A stretch of 64,000 bases of DNA from UBA5794 sp964196275 (GTDB lineage Bacteria; Actinomycetota; Acidimicrobiia; Spongiisociales; UBA5794), in NCBI GenBank assembly GCA_964196275.1, contig CAXMSN010000092.1, forward strand, positions 1-64,000. The letters run 5' to 3'. The position numbers and the translations under genes are program-made. Each line of letters starts with the position of its first letter. The first letter of the stretch is position 1. A model generated the notes under the pieces. It was not told the DNA's origin. It did not search any database and saw nothing but the letters and a program-made list of their open reading frames with translations. Positions 34,832 to 41,652 of the stretch are shown piece after piece.

Positions 34832-36499
34832 ATGTCGAAGAAGATCCACTCCCAAGATGTAACGATCGGTCCTGCTCGGGCCGGTGCCAGGGCGATGCTG
34901 CGAGCAGTCGGCCTCAGCGAGGACGATTTCGCCAAGTCACAGATCGGCGTTGTCTCAGCGGGCAACGAGGTCACGCCGTGCAACGTGACCGGGCCCAAGC
35001 TTGCAGGCTTCGCAAAGATCGGCGTCAGAGAGGCCGGCGCTGTGGGCCTCGAGTTCGCGACGATCGCCGTCTCGGACGGTATTTCCATGGGTCACGAGGG
35101 GATGCGGGCTTCTCTGGTGTCGCGTGAAGTCATCGCCGACAGCGTGGAACTGGTCATGCATGCGGAGCGCTTCGACGGGATGGTGTCGATCGCAGGGTGC
35201 GACAAGTCGCTTCCAGGCATGCTCATGGCTGCAGCACGGCACAATCTGCCATCCGTCTTCCTCTACGGAGGTTCGAGCTTGCCCGGCAACCTCGATGGCA
35301 AGGACATCTCGATCGTCGACGTGTTCGAAGGGATCGGTGCCCACTCCGAAGGCTCGATCTCAGACGAGCAACTGCTCCGCATCGAGCAAGCAGCATGCCC
35401 GGGGGTTGGGTCATGTGCCGGCATGTTCACCGCAAATACGATGGCTTCGGTTGGCGAGGCGATCGGTATGTCTCTGCCAGGGTCGGCCTCGGTGCCAGCG
35501 GTCGATCCAAGGCTTGATGATTACGCCCACCAGTCCGGCGAGGCGGTCGTTGCGCTCCTGGAGGCTGGCATTACGCCCCGCGACATCATGACGCGTGAGG
35601 CTTTCGAGAACGCGATCACGACGGTGATGGCACTCGGTGGCTCGACGAATGCCGTTCTTCACCTGATGGCCGTTGCCTACGAAGCCGGCGTCGACCTTAC
35701 GCTCGAAGATTTCGACGCGATCTCGCGCAGAACGCCGCACATCGGAGACATGAAACCGTTCGGGAAGTACCACATGGTCGACCTCGACCGCATCGGCGGC
35801 GTTCCGGTCGTGCTGAGGGTGTTGCTGGACGCCGGGCTTCTCCACGGTGATGTGATGACCGTTACGGGAAGAACGATGGCCGAGAATCTCGCCGACGTGG
35901 TGGTTCCTGAGGATCAGGACGTTCTTCTCCCGATCTCAGATCCGCTCGCTACCGAGGGAGGCATCGCTGTACTGCGCGGCTCGCTTGCGCCAGAAGGTGC
36001 GGTTGTCAAGATCGCCGGAGTCGAACTCGATGTGTTCGAGGGCAAGGCGCGGGTGTTCAACGATGAACAGCACGCCCTCGAGGCTCTCTACGCGCACGAT
36101 CTCAAGCATGGTGACGTTGTGATCATCCGCTACGAGGGCCCGAAGGGCGGCCCTGGCATGCGCGAGATGCTCGCCATCACTGCGGCGATCAAGGGTGCGG
36201 GACTCGGCAAGGACGTGCTGTTGATCACCGACGGGCGGTTCTCCGGTGGAACGACCGGTTTGTGTGTCGGACATGTGGCGCCCGAGGCCGCAAACGGTGG
36301 CCCGATGGGCCTCATCGAGGAAGGCGACACAGTCCGAATCGACATCCCGAACCGCAAACTCGACATCCTCATCGATGACGATGAACTCGCTCAGCGCAGA
36401 GAAACATGGGAACCAATCCCACCGCGTTACACAAGGGGCGCGCTCGCCAAGTACGCCAAGCTCGTTGGATCAGCTGAATCGGGCGCGGTTCTGTCCTAG
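34832..36499 (+). CDS. ilvD: dihydroxy-acid dehydratase
   Basis: A 555 aa IlvD/Edd-family iron-sulfur dehydratase for the penultimate step of valine and isoleucine synthesis. Cluster-binding Cys are in TPCNVTGPKL (near 50), GCDKSLPGML (near 118) and CPGVGSCAGMFTANTM (near 190), and the C-terminal TDGRFSGGTTGLCVGHVAPEA block (near 467) is the family signature. The frame is open from GTG 34781, but ATG 34832 has the -10 element and begins the conserved region. No leader peptide or attenuator is seen; no other ilv genes are in the window. Confidence 0.95.
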   Translation: MSKKIHSQDVTIGPARAGARAMLRAVGLSEDDFAKSQIGVVSAGNEVTPCNVTGPKLAGFAKIGVREAGAVGLEFATIAVSDGISMGHEGMRASLVSREVIADSVELVMHAERFDGMVSIAGCDKSLPGMLMAAARHNLPSVFLYGGSSLPGNLDGKDISIVDVFEGIGAHSEGSISDEQLLRIEQAACPGVGSCAGMFTANTMASVGEAIGMSLPGSASVPAVDPRLDDYAHQSGEAVVALLEAGITPRDIMTREAFENAITTVMALGGSTNAVLHLMAVAYEAGVDLTLEDFDAISRRTPHIGDMKPFGKYHMVDLDRIGGVPVVLRVLLDAGLLHGDVMTVTGRTMAENLADVVVPEDQDVLLPISDPLATEGGIAVLRGSLAPEGAVVKIAGVELDVFEGKARVFNDEQHALEALYAHDLKHGDVVIIRYEGPKGGPGMREMLAITAAIKGAGLGKDVLLITDGRFSGGTTGLCVGHVAPEAANGGPMGLIEEGDTVRIDIPNRKLDILIDDDELAQRRETWEPIPPRYTRGALAKYAKLVGSAESGAVLS

Positions 36500-36520
36500 G
36501 CAGACGGCGGGCAACGCTTC

Positions 36521-36720
36521 GTCCTCCCTGAGAGGGAGGACGGGCGAGCGTAGCGAGCCAGGAGGGTGTTGGTTACCGGAGAACATTGGACCTGCAACAT
36601 CCCCCTGCATCGTCCCTGCGCTTCTCTGCCGCCCGATATCCAGCCGCTCCGGGTTCGCAGGCTCACAGTCCCCCCTGCATCGTCGCTGCGCTCCTCTGCC
36701 GTCCCCCCTAAAGGGAGGAC
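36521..36720 (+). repeat. interspersed hairpin-bounded element, copy A
   Basis: It occupies most of the 281-bp gap between ilvD and the selW-like gene. It begins with a perfect 9-bp hairpin (GTCCTCCCT-GAG-AGGGAGGAC, 36521-36541), runs through GGGCGAGCGTAGCGAGCC and CAGGAGGGTGTTGG, and ends in a second hairpin (GTCCCCCCT-AA-AGGGAGGAC, 36701-36720). Relative to copies B and C it carries about 65 extra bases produced by duplication of the CCCCCTGCATCGTC-to-CTCTGCCG segment. No gene is seen in this gap. Confidence 0.85.
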
Positions 36721-36768
36721 GAACGGAGTGCTGGTCGGCGGTCCGTGGAATATCGCCCCCTTCACGCC

Positions 36769-36774
36769 TACGCT
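36769..36774 (+). promoter_or_regulatory. -10 element for the selW-like gene
   Basis: TACGCT ends 6 nt before ATG 36781. No equivalent hexamer precedes the GTG at 36832, so transcription and initiation upstream of the in-frame TGA are favoured. Confidence 0.6.
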
Positions 36775-36780
36775 TCCACC

Positions 36781-37044
36781 ATGCATCTATCGATTGAATA
36801 CTGCGCCTCTTGAGGCTACACAGACCGTGCCGTGCGCATGGCTGAAGCGATACTCGGCAAGTTCGAGCATTACATACAGGACGTCACCTTGATCCCGTCG
36901 AAAGGCGGAGTCTTCGAGGTGATCGCTGGAGACGAGCTCGTGTTCTCGAAGAAGGAACTCGGACGGCACGCTGAGATCGATGAGGTGCTCGACGCTGTCG
37001 ACGCCGTCGTCGGCCCAGTGCCGGCCCCACAAGCTTCTTCCTGA
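36781..37044 (+). CDS. selenoprotein W-like (Rdx family) protein with in-frame TGA read as selenocysteine
   Basis: An 87 aa protein if TGA 36811-36813 is decoded as selenocysteine (residue 11). The translation opens MHLSIEYCASUGYTDRA, so the redox motif is Cys8-Ala-Ser-Sec11, followed by the family pattern GGVFEVIAGDELVFSKK near residues 44-60. Vertebrate SelW has YCGAUGY and GFFEVMVAGKLIHSKK at the same places. Without readthrough the downstream frame (GTG 36832) lacks the redox motif. A thioredoxin-like fold is expected, with a role in redox signalling or peroxide handling inferred from the family. It needs SelA, SelB and tRNA-Sec, none of which is in this window. The start is ATG 36781, placed 6 nt after a -10. 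Confidence 0.88.
36821..36844 (+). promoter_or_regulatory. putative bacterial SECIS hairpin
   Basis: Stem CAG-(bulged A)-CC-GTG pairs with CAT-GG-CTG (8 bp including one G-U), closing a 7-nt loop CCGTGCG that contains a GU. The loop starts 16 nt after the TGA. Position, short upper stem, bulge and GU in the loop match what SelB recognises in E. coli fdhF mRNA. It lies inside the coding frame, as bacterial SECIS elements do. Confidence 0.6.
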
Positions 37045-37092
37045 CACGTTCGGCGGGCTGGTCTGCGGATGAGCAGTACCGGCGGTCGCGCA

Positions 37093-37098
37093 TATCCT
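37093..37098 (+). promoter_or_regulatory. -10 element for the 63-aa Cys-pair protein gene
   Basis: TATCCT ends 7 nt before ATG 37106. Confidence 0.5.
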
Positions 37099-37105
37099 TT
37101 GGGCC

Positions 37106-37297
37106 ATGCCGATCGGCCATTCCAACACCATCCTCGTTACCGACCTTCTTTCGCATGACGGTCCGTACGTCCATGTAGCAGACAACTTCGTTGCTGCCTC
37201 ATGTGCGGGCTGTGGCGTGGCGCTGGCTCATGATCCGCGATATGGCGAGTGGGGTGCGTTCTGCTCCGACTGTTGGCCAGAGGTTCGATCGGCGTAG
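37106..37297 (+). CDS. small putative zinc-ribbon protein
   Basis: A 63 aa hypothetical protein. Two Cys pairs, CAGC (about residues 33-36) and CSDC (about 53-56), are spaced like a zinc ribbon or rubredoxin-type knuckle and separated by a Gly/Trp-bearing loop (DPRYGEWGAF). The N-terminal half is polar with two His. I recognise no family. It is 61 nt downstream of the selW-like gene on the same strand but has its own -10, which is the main evidence that it is real. It converges with the amidohydrolase gene. Confidence 0.55.
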   Translation: MPIGHSNTILVTDLLSHDGPYVHVADNFVAASCAGCGVALAHDPRYGEWGAFCSDCWPEVRSA

Positions 37298-37302
37298 CCC
37301 GG

Positions 37303-38871
37303 TCAGTCGACCCAGACCGGCAATTCCCGGTCCACAGCGACAGCGTTTCCGTCGACGAACGTCTCGATCACCTGTGCGTCCCGTACTTCTTGGGGTGAAG
37401 CGGCAGTGATATTGGTGTCGACAACCACGAGGTCAGCCGCGCTGCCTATCGCCATTGGCGGACGTTCTCGGATCGAACCAGCAGCGCCTTCGGTGAACAA
37501 GCCAAGCGCCTGCCTGCCCGATAGTGCCTCGTTCGGGTTGATGCCATGTCGGTCCATCGCGGCGGCGATACCCCACAGCGGATGTGGTGGCTCCACGATG
37601 CAGTCTGAAGAACCTGCGACCTTGATGCCTGAATCGAGCATGGCCTTGAACGGGTAGACCCACTCCATCCGTTCCTCCCCAACTCTCGCCTCGATCCACT
37701 CCGACTCTGAAGCAAGGAAAGCCGGTTGGACGACTGCCGTGGCACCTGATGCGGCGAATCGTGCGATAACCGAAGGGCTCGCCATCGAAACATGCTCCAT
37801 TCGGAGATCCTCAGAATGGGAACCAGCCGCGATGAGCCCTTCGAAGACATCGAGCACACTGCTCACTGCTCGGTCACCTATCGCATGGATGGCGACCATG
37901 CCTCCGAGAGCGAGGCTGTGTCGTGAGACCTCGATGTCGGCGTCCGTGAGCCGATATGTGCCGGTGGTCCCGCTATCGGAAAACGGGTCGCACATGGCGG
38001 CCGTGTGTCCACCGAGGCTGCCATCGGCGAATCGCTTCACCCCGAGCCACCGCAGACGCTGACCTGCTCCGGTCATCATCTGGGCGGATGCAGTCAGATC
38101 GTCAGGCGTGGATGCGATCGATAACGCGTGCACCTTGATCGGAAGGTCAGGGGCGACTTCCCTCCACAGCTGAGATTCCGCAGCGAGCTTCTCGAACGGG
38201 CTCTCCCCGTAGCCGACCATCGCCCCGATCGAGGTGATGCCGAGACCCGCGAGCTTGGTCATGCCGTCGACCAGCCTGTTCGGTGCGAGCGCATCACCCC
38301 GAGCAAGCGCTGAAGAGATCAAACCTGTGGCCGTCTCCCTGAGCACTCCGGTTGGTTCCCCTCGCTCATCCCTGTCGATGAGCCCACCATCGGGATCAGG
38401 AACGGATTCGTCGATATGCGATGCCGCAAGTGCCTTGCTGTTCGCAACGGCGACATGGCCGCAGTACCGGTAGATGACTGCCGGGCGGTCCGGAACGGCC
38501 CGGTCGAGGTCCTCCCTCGTTGGAAGTCTGTGCTCGCGCAGCGACTCGTCGTCGAATCGGGTGGCGACAATCGGGTATCCGGGACGAACTGATCTGGCGA
38601 ACGTTGCGAGTCGGTCCACCAGATCGTCGATGGAAACCGCAGATTTCAAAGAGCAGCCAGAGAGGAGAGCGGCATACGGAATCGCATGGATGTGGGCATC
38701 TCTGAATCCAGCGCTTACAAAAGCGCCATCGAATGCGAGGACGCGGTCGCCACTTCGCTCGATGTCGGATCGGTCCCCGATCGCTGCGATGAGCCCGTCG
38801 TCAATCGCGATCGCGTTCCCAACAGTCCCGGCTGCTGACACGACGGCGTCCGACGTGATCAGCGTCCTCAT
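37303..38871 (-). CDS. amidohydrolase family 3 protein (YtcJ-like)
   Basis: A 522 aa metal-dependent hydrolase. The N-terminal beta-sandwich is followed by GFRDAHIHAI (about 55-64, metal ligands HxH), a GDRAV motif after AIHAIG (about 330), EHVSMAS near 365 and the GSSDCIVEP loop with the metal-binding Asp near 435. YtcJ-like proteins act on N-acyl or aryl amides, but individual substrates are mostly unknown. ATG 38871 overlaps the stop of the IMPase gene (ATGA), so the two form one unit. Confidence 0.88.
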   Translation of the reverse strand: MRTLITSDAVVSAAGTVGNAIAIDDGLIAAIGDRSDIERSGDRVLAFDGAFVSAGFRDAHIHAIPYAALLSGCSLKSAVSIDDLVDRLATFARSVRPGYPIVATRFDDESLREHRLPTREDLDRAVPDRPAVIYRYCGHVAVANSKALAASHIDESVPDPDGGLIDRDERGEPTGVLRETATGLISSALARGDALAPNRLVDGMTKLAGLGITSIGAMVGYGESPFEKLAAESQLWREVAPDLPIKVHALSIASTPDDLTASAQMMTGAGQRLRWLGVKRFADGSLGGHTAAMCDPFSDSGTTGTYRLTDADIEVSRHSLALGGMVAIHAIGDRAVSSVLDVFEGLIAAGSHSEDLRMEHVSMASPSVIARFAASGATAVVQPAFLASESEWIEARVGEERMEWVYPFKAMLDSGIKVAGSSDCIVEPPHPLWGIAAAMDRHGINPNEALSGRQALGLFTEGAAGSIRERPPMAIGSAADLVVVDTNITAASPQEVRDAQVIETFVDGNAVAVDRELPVWVD

Positions 38872-39659
38872 TGCGGCGCGAGGTGCCCAGGAAGGTGGTT
38901 GTGGACGATCTTTCGTATGTCTTCGTGGATGGCGGCGTTGCCCGCGATGACGAGAGGATTGAATGGATCGGAAGGTGTGCCCCACGGGTCTGTGACGATC
39001 CCGCCTGCCTCTCGCACCAGCAGCATTCCTGCCGCACCGTCCCACGGTGCGATACCGAGTTCCCAGTATGCGTCGAACCTTCCGGCCGCGACCCAGGCAA
39101 GGTCGAGCGCGGCTGATCCGAACCGTCTGAGCCCGTTGACTTCTCGCAGTACTTCACGGACGACGACACTCAGAGCATCGGCGTGAACGTCGTGGTCGTA
39201 TGGGAAACCGGTTGCGACGACGGATTTCGACAGGTCGGAACTGTCCGAGACGGTGATCTTCTGACCGTTGAGGTTTGCTCCAGACCCGCTCTCAGCGATG
39301 AATACCTCGTTTCGGAGAACATCGATCACGACGCCAACGAGCGCCTGGCCTCCGTCCCACAGCGCAACCGATACGGAGACCTGGGGAATGTTGTGGACGA
39401 AGTTCACGGTCCCATCGAGCGGATCGATGATCCAGAACCTGCCCTCGTGCGACGTTCCCCCACCCTCTTCAGCGAGGATGCCGTCGGTTGGCTTCTCCGT
39501 TGAGATCACGTTGACGATCGCAGCCTCAGCGGCCTTGTCTGTCGTGGTCACCGGATCGAACTTGCGCTTGTACTCGGCGTCGTGCACCGCGCCGAAGGCT
39601 TCTCGTACGACGGCAGCGCCAGCGTGTGCGGCCTTGAGCGCCACAGCGAAATCATGCAT
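38868..39659 (-). CDS. inositol monophosphatase family protein
   Basis: A 263 aa Mg-dependent, Li-sensitive-type phosphatase. Metal-binding motifs are EEGG near residue 65, DPLDGTVNF near 80-88 and WDGAAGMLLVREAGG near 208-222, all intact. Substrates in the family include inositol-1-phosphate, histidinol phosphate, fructose-1,6-bisphosphate and PAP; the motifs alone do not decide. ATG 39659 has a -10 element 7 nt upstream; the longer open frame includes the heptamer array and is not coding. Confidence 0.9.
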   Translation of the reverse strand: MHDFAVALKAAHAGAAVVREAFGAVHDAEYKRKFDPVTTTDKAAEAAIVNVISTEKPTDGILAEEGGGTSHEGRFWIIDPLDGTVNFVHNIPQVSVSVALWDGGQALVGVVIDVLRNEVFIAESGSGANLNGQKITVSDSSDLSKSVVATGFPYDHDVHADALSVVVREVLREVNGLRRFGSAALDLAWVAAGRFDAYWELGIAPWDGAAGMLLVREAGGIVTDPWGTPSDPFNPLVIAGNAAIHEDIRKIVHNHLPGHLAPQ

Positions 39660-39666
39660 TGGTGCG

Positions 39667-39672
39667 ATGGTA
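39667..39672 (-). promoter_or_regulatory. -10 element for the IMPase/amidohydrolase unit
   Basis: TACCAT on the minus strand ends 7 nt before ATG 39659, the same hexamer and spacing as the purC promoter. Confidence 0.5.
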
Positions 39673-39677
39673 CTTGT

Positions 39678-39740
39678 GGGTTCCGGGTTCCGGGTTCTGG
39701 GTTCTGGCTCCGTGGTCCGTAGTCCGTGGTCCGTCATCTG
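39678..39740. repeat. heptamer tandem array H3
   Basis: This is the longest array, nine units in register: GGGTTCC twice, GGGTTCT twice, GGCTCCG, TGGTCCG, TAGTCCG, TGGTCCG, TCATCTG. It lies in the divergent gap between the IMPase and lnt promoters, so here the array is upstream of genes on both strands. Confidence 0.88.
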
Positions 39741-39751
39741 GCTTCCGTCCC

Positions 39752-39757
39752 TATCCT
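39752..39757 (+). promoter_or_regulatory. -10 element for lnt
   Basis: TATCCT ends 8 nt before ATG 39766. Confidence 0.5.
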
Positions 39758-39765
39758 CCCGGCTC

Positions 39766-41253
39766 ATGATTCCCTTCGTTCTCATAGCCGCGAGTTCACT
39801 GATGATGTGGGCTGCCTTCCCGCCCATCGGGCTCGGCCCGCTCGCGTTCGTGGCCCCCATCCCGTTCTTCCTCGCCATCCGCGCTGTGGAGAAGGCCTCG
39901 GTCGCTGTGATGCTCGGGTTCGCGTGGGGAGCGCTGTTCTTCGGCCTACTCCTCACGTGGCTTATCACACTCGGCTACGTGGCATATCTGCCTGTGGTGG
40001 TATTGATGGCGGCATGGACCGCGTCGTATGCGTTCGTCGTCTGGATCTTCCGGCTGTGGGCGCCATGGCGGTGGTGGTACATCGTTGTTGGTGGGTGGGT
40101 GCTCATGGAGTGGCTTCGGGGAAGGATCCCGTTCGGTGGGTTTCCATGGGGAGACATCGGCTATCCGGCAGCGGCGCTTCCCGGCGCGGCTGGTTCGGTC
40201 CAGTGGATTGGACCCTCCGGATGGACCGTCCTGGTGGTGGCCGTCGCTGCTGGCTTTGCTCTTCTGATCGAGGACCGAGATCACTGGCGCATGGCCGTCG
40301 ACGCTTCGGTGATCGTGCTCTTGCTGATGATCGCCGGTTGGCTGCTTCCACCGAACCCATCGGCACAACTGTGGAGGACGGCGATCGTTCAGGGCTCATC
40401 TCCCTGCCCACAGACCCACTGCCAGAACGAGAACCGTCGTATCTACGACTCCCATCTCGAACTCACGAAGACGATTCCCGTGGACTCGGTCGACTTCGTC
40501 ATCTGGCCGGAGAACTCGACCGGTACGCCATACGAGCCTGAGAACAACGAGACGGTTCGTAACGAGATCATCGAACAAGCTCGCAGGCTGGACGCGTACA
40601 TGCTGATCTCCGGAACCCGCATCGTGAGCGACACGGAGTTCGTGAACGTGAACGTTGTGTACTCACCCAACGGCGTGAAGATCGGCGAATACCTCAAACA
40701 ACACCCGGTGCCGTTCGGTGAGATCGTTCCGCTGCGAGGCCTCCTCGGCTTCGTCCCGCAGCTCGACCAGGTTCCGCGAGACATGATCTCTGGAACCGAG
40801 CCGGTGGTGTTCCCAACCGAGCAGGGGATTCTTGGGTCTGTAATCTCGTTTGAGGGCGCTTTTGCCCGGTCGATGAGGGAGATGGCACGGGCCGGCGCAG
40901 AGACGATGGTCATCGCCACGAACGAGTCGAGCTTCGGGCGATCGGTCGCCTCGGATCAACTGATCCTGCTCGCCCGTGTGAACGCAGCTGCGATCGGCCT
41001 CGACACGGCGCTCGGTGCGATCACCGGCAAGTCGACGTTCATCACGGGTGATGGGTCGGTCGGACCGAAAACAGAGCTGTTCACCGGTGTGGTGCACTTC
41101 GGTTCGCAGCAGTTCAACGCAGAGGCAAGAACGCTCTGGGTGCGTCTCGGTGATTGGCTGGCGCTTCTGGCTGTGGCCGCTGCGCTGGTGGTCGCGCTGC
41201 TCCCGGGGGAGCGAACGGTGAGTCAAACATCCGTCACCGCAAGAAAGCCATGA
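39766..41253 (+). CDS. lnt: apolipoprotein N-acyltransferase-like protein with Ser at the nucleophile position
   Basis: A 495 aa protein with about seven N-terminal membrane helices (1-200), a periplasmic-side nitrilase-like domain (about 210-460) and one C-terminal helix (about 465-485). It should add the third acyl chain to lipoproteins at the outer membrane face. The Glu base (VIWPENS) and Lys (EYLKQHPVPFGE) are present, but the motif that is normally CYE reads VISFEGAF, so the catalytic Cys is Ser. The TNESSFGRSVASDQ block that follows is otherwise normal. ATG 39766 is supported by its -10; the open frame runs much further upstream through the array. Confidence 0.87.
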   Translation: MIPFVLIAASSLMMWAAFPPIGLGPLAFVAPIPFFLAIRAVEKASVAVMLGFAWGALFFGLLLTWLITLGYVAYLPVVVLMAAWTASYAFVVWIFRLWAPWRWWYIVVGGWVLMEWLRGRIPFGGFPWGDIGYPAAALPGAAGSVQWIGPSGWTVLVVAVAAGFALLIEDRDHWRMAVDASVIVLLLMIAGWLLPPNPSAQLWRTAIVQGSSPCPQTHCQNENRRIYDSHLELTKTIPVDSVDFVIWPENSTGTPYEPENNETVRNEIIEQARRLDAYMLISGTRIVSDTEFVNVNVVYSPNGVKIGEYLKQHPVPFGEIVPLRGLLGFVPQLDQVPRDMISGTEPVVFPTEQGILGSVISFEGAFARSMREMARAGAETMVIATNESSFGRSVASDQLILLARVNAAAIGLDTALGAITGKSTFITGDGSVGPKTELFTGVVHFGSQQFNAEARTLWVRLGDWLALLAVAAALVVALLPGERTVSQTSVTARKP

Positions 41254-41260
41254 TTTCACC

Positions 41261-41290
41261 TTGCGCGTTTGGGGATTCTCAGCGTACAAT
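41261..41290 (+). promoter_or_regulatory. promoter of the 63-aa Cys/His protein gene
   Basis: The -35 TTGCGC (41261-41266) and -10 TACAAT (41285-41290) are 18 nt apart, so the transcript would start near 41297 and have a leader of about 85 nt. Confidence 0.55.
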
Positions 41291-41381
41291 CTGCATACCG
41301 AGATTTACCGGCCGGGCTGGCGCGTGTCCATAACCGCGTCACTCCGCCGTTTCGAGGACTGAAAGAAAGGCACATCGATAC

Positions 41382-41573
41382 ATGTCTGACATCCTGAAGG
41401 CATCCCGACCAAAGGGTCGGTCCCGCCGCCCGAAGACCTACGACGAAGACCGCGTATGCGGTGCAGGCGAATGCTCGACGAAGTTGTCAAAGTACAACCG
41501 CGCCGACTTCTGCCACACGCATCGCCCTGTGCGGTACCCACGTCTCCGTGGCGTTCTCTCCACAGAGGAATAG
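41382..41573 (+). CDS. small Cys/His-rich protein, conserved-looking
   Basis: A 63 aa basic protein with Cys at about 26, 31 and 44 and His at 45 and 47 in the stretch VCGAGECSTKLSKYNRADFCHTH, a likely zinc site. The LSKYN...CxxH pattern recalls small actinobacterial proteins of unknown function that accompany regulators, but I cannot name a family. It has GAAAGG upstream of the ATG, its own sigma-70-like promoter, a leader of about 85 nt and a strong terminator, so it is a well-defined stand-alone unit. Confidence 0.8.
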   Translation: MSDILKASRPKGRSRRPKTYDEDRVCGAGECSTKLSKYNRADFCHTHRPVRYPRLRGVLSTEE

Positions 41574-41604
41574 CGGATCGGCCCACAAGGGCCACACCAT
41601 TGAG

Positions 41605-41636
41605 AAGAGGGGCTCGTAAGAGCCCCTCTTCCTCGT
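41605..41636 (+). terminator. intrinsic terminator of the 63-aa gene
   Basis: A perfect 11-bp stem AAGAGGGGCTC / GAGCCCCTCTT with a GTAA loop (41605-41630), followed by CCTCGTTC. It sits between convergent genes and could also act on gabT transcripts. Confidence 0.88.
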
Positions 41637-41652
41637 TCTACGTCGGTTCCGG

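Noticed and set aside
36496..36892. Short open frames on both strands in the ilvD-selW gap (and similar ones at 51595-51834 and 53246-53467)
   Set aside because: They are translations of the interspersed element; similar peptides appear at each copy because the DNA is repeated, not because a protein is conserved.
36832..37044. A 70-aa protein starting at GTG 36832
   Set aside because: It is the C-terminal part of the SelW-like protein; it lacks the redox motif and any start signal, whereas ATG 36781 has a -10 at the right distance.
39678..39740. Possible CRISPR array
   Set aside because: Units are 7 bp with no spacers and variable sequence; no cas genes are present.
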